A stretch of 64,000 bases of DNA from assembly GCF_046630445.1 (NCBI RefSeq), contig NC_092333.1, positions 104,579,501-104,643,500 on the forward strand. Direction: 5' to 3'. The position numbers and the translations under genes were made by a program. This document shows positions 61,601 to 64,000 of this stretch, in pieces. How positions within the stretch are numbered: position 1 is the stretch's first letter; the number at the start of each line of letters is the position of its first letter. Source of the stretch: Rutidosis leptorrhynchoides (taxonomy: Eukaryota; Streptophyta; Magnoliopsida; Asterales; Asteraceae). The notes below the pieces were generated by a model that worked only from the letters and a program-made list of their open reading frames with translations, was not told the origin of the DNA and ran no database searches.

Positions 61601-63346
61601 AGCTATCACTCGGGATCCGTCGGCCAAACGGAAAGAAATCATCTTCTTATCACACTTAATATTAGCCCTATTAGCTCTTAACCAATTCATACCTATGACT
61701 ACATCAAAGCTAGGTATAGGCATCAGCAAACAGGTTAAAGGGAAAGAATGGCCGTCAATTTCGATGGTAATTCCAGACACAGATGATGTGCATGGAACTA
61801 TTTTACCATCAGCTACTTCTATTCCCAAAGGCTCATCTAACATCCTAACAGGCCACTTCAACTTATCACAGAAGCCTAAGGACATAAAAGAACGATTCGC
61901 TCCAGAATCAAATAACACACGAGCTGGCAAGGAATTAACCAAGAACATACCGGTAATGACGTCATCGGTAGCGATTGCAGCGTCTACCGTCATCTGAAAT
62001 GCCCTTGCCTCTGCTGTTGGAGGATTCTTTCTCTTCTGCCCGGCAGTAGAAGCAGAAGATCCCCCGGAAGTAACTGACCTCGCCCCTGACCCTGCCCCAG
62101 AACCGGATCTTGACGCATATGGACAATTTGCTGATCTATGCCCCTCTTGATGGCAACTCCAACAAACATTAGACTTAAAAGAACAAGCTGTTGATTCATG
62201 ACCTAACACTCCACATTTCAAACACCTTCTGGTCATTGGAGAACACGGACCGACATGGGTCGACTTGTAAATATTACACCACCCAGACTGACTAGAACCC
62301 GATCCACTCATACCAGACTTACTTTTCTGTTTAAACCCACCTGACTTCTTGCCACGAAATCCTGATTGCTTACTTGATTGTTAAACAGACTGACCACCCG
62401 ATTGACCTTCTGATTTACCCCCAAAAGATCCACTTCTCGAACTTTCTCTTTTTGCTGCCATTATATCACCTTCTGTAACTTTAGCCATCTCATGAGCCTG
62501 CGCCAAGGTTGTTGCAAATCTCACAACGGTTCTGTACTTCGGCTTAATCACCCGCATAAAATGCTGAATCTTATCTTTCTCAGTTGGTACCCACTGTTGA
62601 ATGAACCTTAGCTTAGATGTGAAATCTCTTAAAACCTCATCAATCGTCATACTTTCTATCATCTTCATACTCAGAAACTCGGTTTTCAATCTTTCCATCT
62701 CATACTCAGAACAATACTGCTCACGAACTTTAGCAGCAAATTGTTCCCAGGTAATTTGACTGATCTGTTCTTTAGGTAAATATGCAGTGATAGAGTCCCA
62801 CCATTCCATTGCTTCACCTTTGAGAAGCCTACTAGCAAATAACACCATGGATTATGGCTCACAAAAACATGCTTCTAACGCCCTCTCCACTTCTCTTAGC
62901 CAATTGAGGGTCATCGTAGGGTTTGTGTGTCTGCTGTACTCAGGAGGTTTGCAGTCCATAAACTGTTTATACGTACACTTCTTTCTTGTCTCAGGGACTT
63001 GAAAAGGGTATATCATCTGATTTGGAAATGCCTGATTAAACGGGAATGGCATTTGGAGGTTTCGATAAGTATTTTGTGGAAACTGTGACTGAGAACTGCC
63101 ACCGGCTTGATTATAAAAGTTAGGAGGAAAGGTTGTGTTTAACGCAGTGGTATTAGGGTTCCATTGCGCCCGTTCTTGTTCCAATTCCTTAATTTTCTCC
63201 TGAGCTTCAAGTAACCGACTTTGAAGTTCTGTTACTTCATGAGAAGTTTCTTCTGCTGAAGACACATGTCCATCTTCTTTAGGGGCTCTGAATGTACCCG
63301 TTCCAGGGGCAGCAGGGCCAGTAGCGTTAGCTTCGTTATCTATCAT
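58620..63346 (-). pseudogene. Element C gag-pol, disrupted
   Basis: Gag from ATG 63346 (MIDNEANATG): coiled-coil segment (ELQSRLLEAQEKIKELEQER), then a capsid domain split by a stop at 62852 (FASRLLKGEAMEWWDSITA follows). Another stop at 62381. Then zinc knuckles [14 protein letters not shown] and [14 protein letters not shown], protease [12 protein letters not shown] with FIDDILIYS, stop at 60785, and a stop near 60636 in GYYR-FIKDF. RNase H has YCNAS, where A and B have YCDAS (Asp replaced by Asn). Frameshift near 60012, stops at 59706, 59460, about 59395 and 59259, and a break at 58947. Integrase pieces include MDFVTKLP, FDRDTRF and GKRGKLATRF. The C-terminus (LVEWRHSLGSNLTWETEE) is chromodomain-like. 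Chromovirus, clade not decided. Confidence 0.9.
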
Positions 63347-63524
63347 TGCTGCACTACCACAACACTCACACCAAAGCTTAGTATAAATTATGTTAGTACT
63401 AACAACTAACACATATCCTGTCCTAATACTCACTTAACCCATCCCCAGCATGTTATGTTTGATATGACTCTTTTAAGTTTGGGAACATGACATGTAGATC
63501 ACAATGAACATGCTGCCAAACTCA

Positions 63525-63536
63525 GCTCTGATACCA
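63525..63536 (-). promoter_or_regulatory. Primer-binding site of element C
   Basis: Minus strand TGGTATCAGAGC, three bases from the LTR edge. Confidence 0.9.
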
Positions 63537-63539
63537 ACT

Positions 63540-64000
63540 TGTGACACCGCTAGATTTTTTTTTTATACGTGGCGGAAGCATTTATTTATTAATTACAAAA
63601 TAAACATTAACTATCGCTAAGACAACCAGTGTCACGTGTCATTACAAAATACATGTTTAAACGGAGAAGATGTAGTTACAATCTGTTTTCAAAAGAACAC
63701 GGTTTAAGCTATAAAAGATCACATCAGAGTTAATCTTGTCAAACATAACATCACCATGCCCGTCTTCTCCCAAAAAGCACTATCTACAAAAGCTAATAAC
63801 CTGCAAGGGAGGAGATGGTGGGGAATTAGCACAAAGCTAAGAGAGTACGACTAACTACAGGCCATAGCATACATAAATGTTATACTAATCATGTCACATA
63901 GTCTAACACACAAACATCACCCAAGTGCCGTCTACAGAGACTCTGGCGGCTCGGCCAAACCATTAACCACCAGCTGATCGGACTGAGGCTTACCAGAAGT
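63540..64000 (-). repeat. 5' LTR of element C, partial
   Basis: Plus-strand TGTGACACCGCTAGATT, homologous to 56760 onward; cut by the window end. Confidence 0.92.

Larger units (their letters stand above)
56760..64000 (-). mobile_element. Element C: decayed Ty3/gypsy chromovirus, 5' LTR cut by window end
   Basis: Minus strand: 5' LTR from beyond 64000 to 63540, PBS 63525-63536, gag-pol relic 63346-58620, PPT about 58609-58625, 3' LTR 58608-56760. The two LTRs differ at roughly 2% over the about 460 bp visible in both. Multiple stops in every pol domain. Confidence 0.9.

Noticed and set aside
61695-61997. 100-codon plus-strand frame in element C
   Set aside because: Antisense to the protease region of pol.

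Overview
The window looks like repeat-rich nuclear DNA of a flowering plant, most likely a eudicot. Three things point there: a PLATZ transcription-factor gene with plant splice signals, Tekay-like chromovirus (Ty3/gypsy) pol genes, and an Au-like SINE. Repeat style suggests Asteraceae, possibly a Rutidosis-like genome, but that is recollection and inference, not shown here. There is no prokaryotic signature.

Layout. 1-9447: the right-hand part of a Ty3/gypsy element ('A') on the + strand. It has a fully open gag-pol (1589-6163), a 3.2 kb 3' LTR (6199-9447) and, unusually, two extra sense ORFs upstream of gag, one of them an F-box protein. 9448-15208: a mosaic of truncated LTRs, microsatellites and palindromes. 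15209-16917: AT-rich DNA with no gene seen. 16918-18759: a four-exon PLATZ gene (minus strand). 19045-24440: small non-LTR and LTR fragments, including a SINE inside an integrase relic and a 5'-truncated L1 LINE. 24785-26214: a two-exon gene for a very acidic, probably nuclear, protein (minus).

26777-51154: a three-level nest. Element 'E' (degenerate, +) carries element 'B' (27978-43971, +, TSD TTAAG) in its left LTR. B carries element 'D' (34659-41883, minus, TSD GGTTA) in its 3' LTR. E's other LTR preserves the unoccupied B target. LTR divergence falls in the expected order: D about 0.2%, B roughly 1.5-2%, E older by its decay. D has almost identical LTRs but only a wrecked 2.2 kb interior, so it was probably copied in trans. 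B and E have Tekay-like pol but a gag in which I see no capsid domain; in its place is an SP-rich, coiled-coil N-terminus. Both share one premature stop.

51155-56759: degenerate repeats, an Au-like SINE, a long (TA)n run, a TACA-rich tract, an RTE-type LINE tail and a piece of A-family LTR. 56760-64000: element 'C' (minus), a decayed chromovirus inserted into that LTR piece, with its 5' LTR running off the window.

The host genes (PLATZ, acidic protein, perhaps the F-box ORF) show no operon-like relation. The architecture is repeated nested transposition. Most interesting are the extra ORFs in element A, the capsid-lacking gag of B/E, the young non-autonomous D, and the GC-rich palindrome patches and conserved splice-acceptor-like block that recur in several LTR-type repeats.
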